This document shows, in pieces, positions 32,520-33,135 of a stretch of DNA of 33,135 nucleotides. Source of the DNA: Schoenoplectus triqueter. Taxonomy: Eukaryota; Streptophyta; Magnoliopsida; Poales; Cyperaceae. Below the pieces are notes generated by a model. That model worked only from the letters and a program-made list of their open reading frames with translations. It did no database searches and was not told where the DNA came from. The stretch's first letter is position 1. Every line of letters starts with the position of its first letter. The stretch lies in contig CAXKVV010001927.1 of NCBI GenBank assembly GCA_964058805.1, positions 1-33,135 of the forward strand, read 5' to 3'. The position numbers and the translations under genes are program-made.

Positions 32520-32950
32520 AAAATCTGGTGATTGAATTACTTAATTTGTGCACTCAAGCATCTACTGAGCAACAAATTTTTGATTGTACATGTAAATTGT
32601 TAGTAAATTGCTAGATCATCATAATAGTTGCAGATTTAGAGAAGCCATTGAAACAGCTATTCTGACATCCTTGCTGGTCTGATCAGTATTTCGGAACATA
32701 GTAATTCCTCGTTGAAAGATCAGAACACCACAAGCTTCAGAGGGTTCTGATGACCAACAGGATATTGAATCCAAACAACAATTCTCTCTTTTAAGTTAAC
32801 AGAGCGAGTTTCCATCCCACTTTTATCAAAATAAAAATAAGAAAGGTCCAGAGCAAATAGATTATTCAATCTAACGACAATGTTCTCAAGCTTTACATAT
32901 ATTATTTTCTTTAAAACAAAGTTTCATCTATATTACAACATTTAAGGTTC

Positions 32951-33135
32951 TCATAACTGTACACGTTCAAGGACATAATACTGAATCCAAATATAAAACA
33001 GAAATGCAGCAACGGCAGCAATAAAAGCCTTGACACCTTTAACCCTGAGCTCTTGAACAGTGGCATTTGTCTTCTCAACTTTCTCACAGAACTCCCACAA
33101 ATCAACAAATAGGTCTGCATAAAAGTGCTTCTCAC
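32951..33135 (-). CDS. C-terminal exon of unidentified membrane protein (partial)
   Basis: Read on the minus strand, a frame open to the window edge ends at TGA (32951-32953) and encodes about 60 residues. It begins EKHFYADLFVDLWEFCEKVE, an amphipathic, coiled-coil-like segment. It ends with a single hydrophobic stretch (about VKAFIAAVAAFLFYIWIQYYV) followed by ERVQL. That layout, a charged helix and then a membrane helix close to the C-terminus, suggests a C-terminally anchored membrane protein. I do not recognise the family. The longer overlapping frame at 32911-33135 has less protein-like composition and is probably a shadow. Confidence 0.5.
   Translation of the reverse strand, partial: EKHFYADLFVDLWEFCEKVEKTNATVQELRVKGVKAFIAAVAAFLFYIWIQYYVLERVQL

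Noticed and set aside
1..33135. CRISPR arrays, prokaryotic defence systems, tRNA or rRNA genes
   Set aside because: None is visible. The argonaute is a spliced plant AGO1, not a prokaryotic Ago, and the direct repeats found are pairs or short tandems without spacer arrays.

Overview
This window is nuclear DNA from a flowering plant, probably a eudicot; the species cannot be told. It is AT-rich, its genes have many short GT-AG introns, and its proteins are plant types: an AGO1-clade argonaute, a SUS6/7-type sucrose synthase and a RABF2-type Rab5 GTPase. Transposable elements fill much of the rest. All exon coordinates here come from reading splice sites, phase and protein family conservation by eye; no transcript or database evidence was available.

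Layout: (1) 1-4718, a decayed Ty1/copia retrotransposon in plus orientation with gag-protease-integrase, reverse transcriptase and RNase H remnants and a 3' LTR at 4429-4718; the 5' LTR is not in the window. (2) 4719-8600, AT-rich intergenic DNA with possible nested MITEs and a foldback element. (3) about 8900-19100, an intact AGO1-like gene on the plus strand with a 5' UTR intron, 23 coding exons (10613-18816, 1027 aa), a full DEDH slicer tetrad and a recognisable miR168 target site. Its introns hold three MITE-like insertions, and one intron uses a GC donor. (4) 20260-24720, a minus-strand SUS6/7-type sucrose synthase with 15 coding exons (859 aa), convergent with AGO1. (5) 24721-27192, the spacer between divergent genes. 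(6) 27193-30495, a plus-strand RABF2 (Rab5) GTPase with 7 coding exons (205 aa); its second intron carries a 540-bp antisense retroposed segment flanked by a perfect 16-bp target-site duplication. (7) 30500-32950, repeats, including GGGTC-rich sequence and a second retroposed segment with a 15-bp duplication and a poly(A) end. (8) 32951-33135, the C-terminal exon of an unidentified minus-strand gene ending in a membrane segment.

The three complete genes serve unrelated jobs (small-RNA silencing, sucrose cleavage, endosomal traffic), so no pathway or operon logic links them. I found no convincing new biological system. The most useful observations are the conserved miR168-AGO1 feedback site, the GC-AG intron carrying a hairpin element with 11-bp flanking repeats, and two previously hidden retroposed segments defined by clean target-site duplications.
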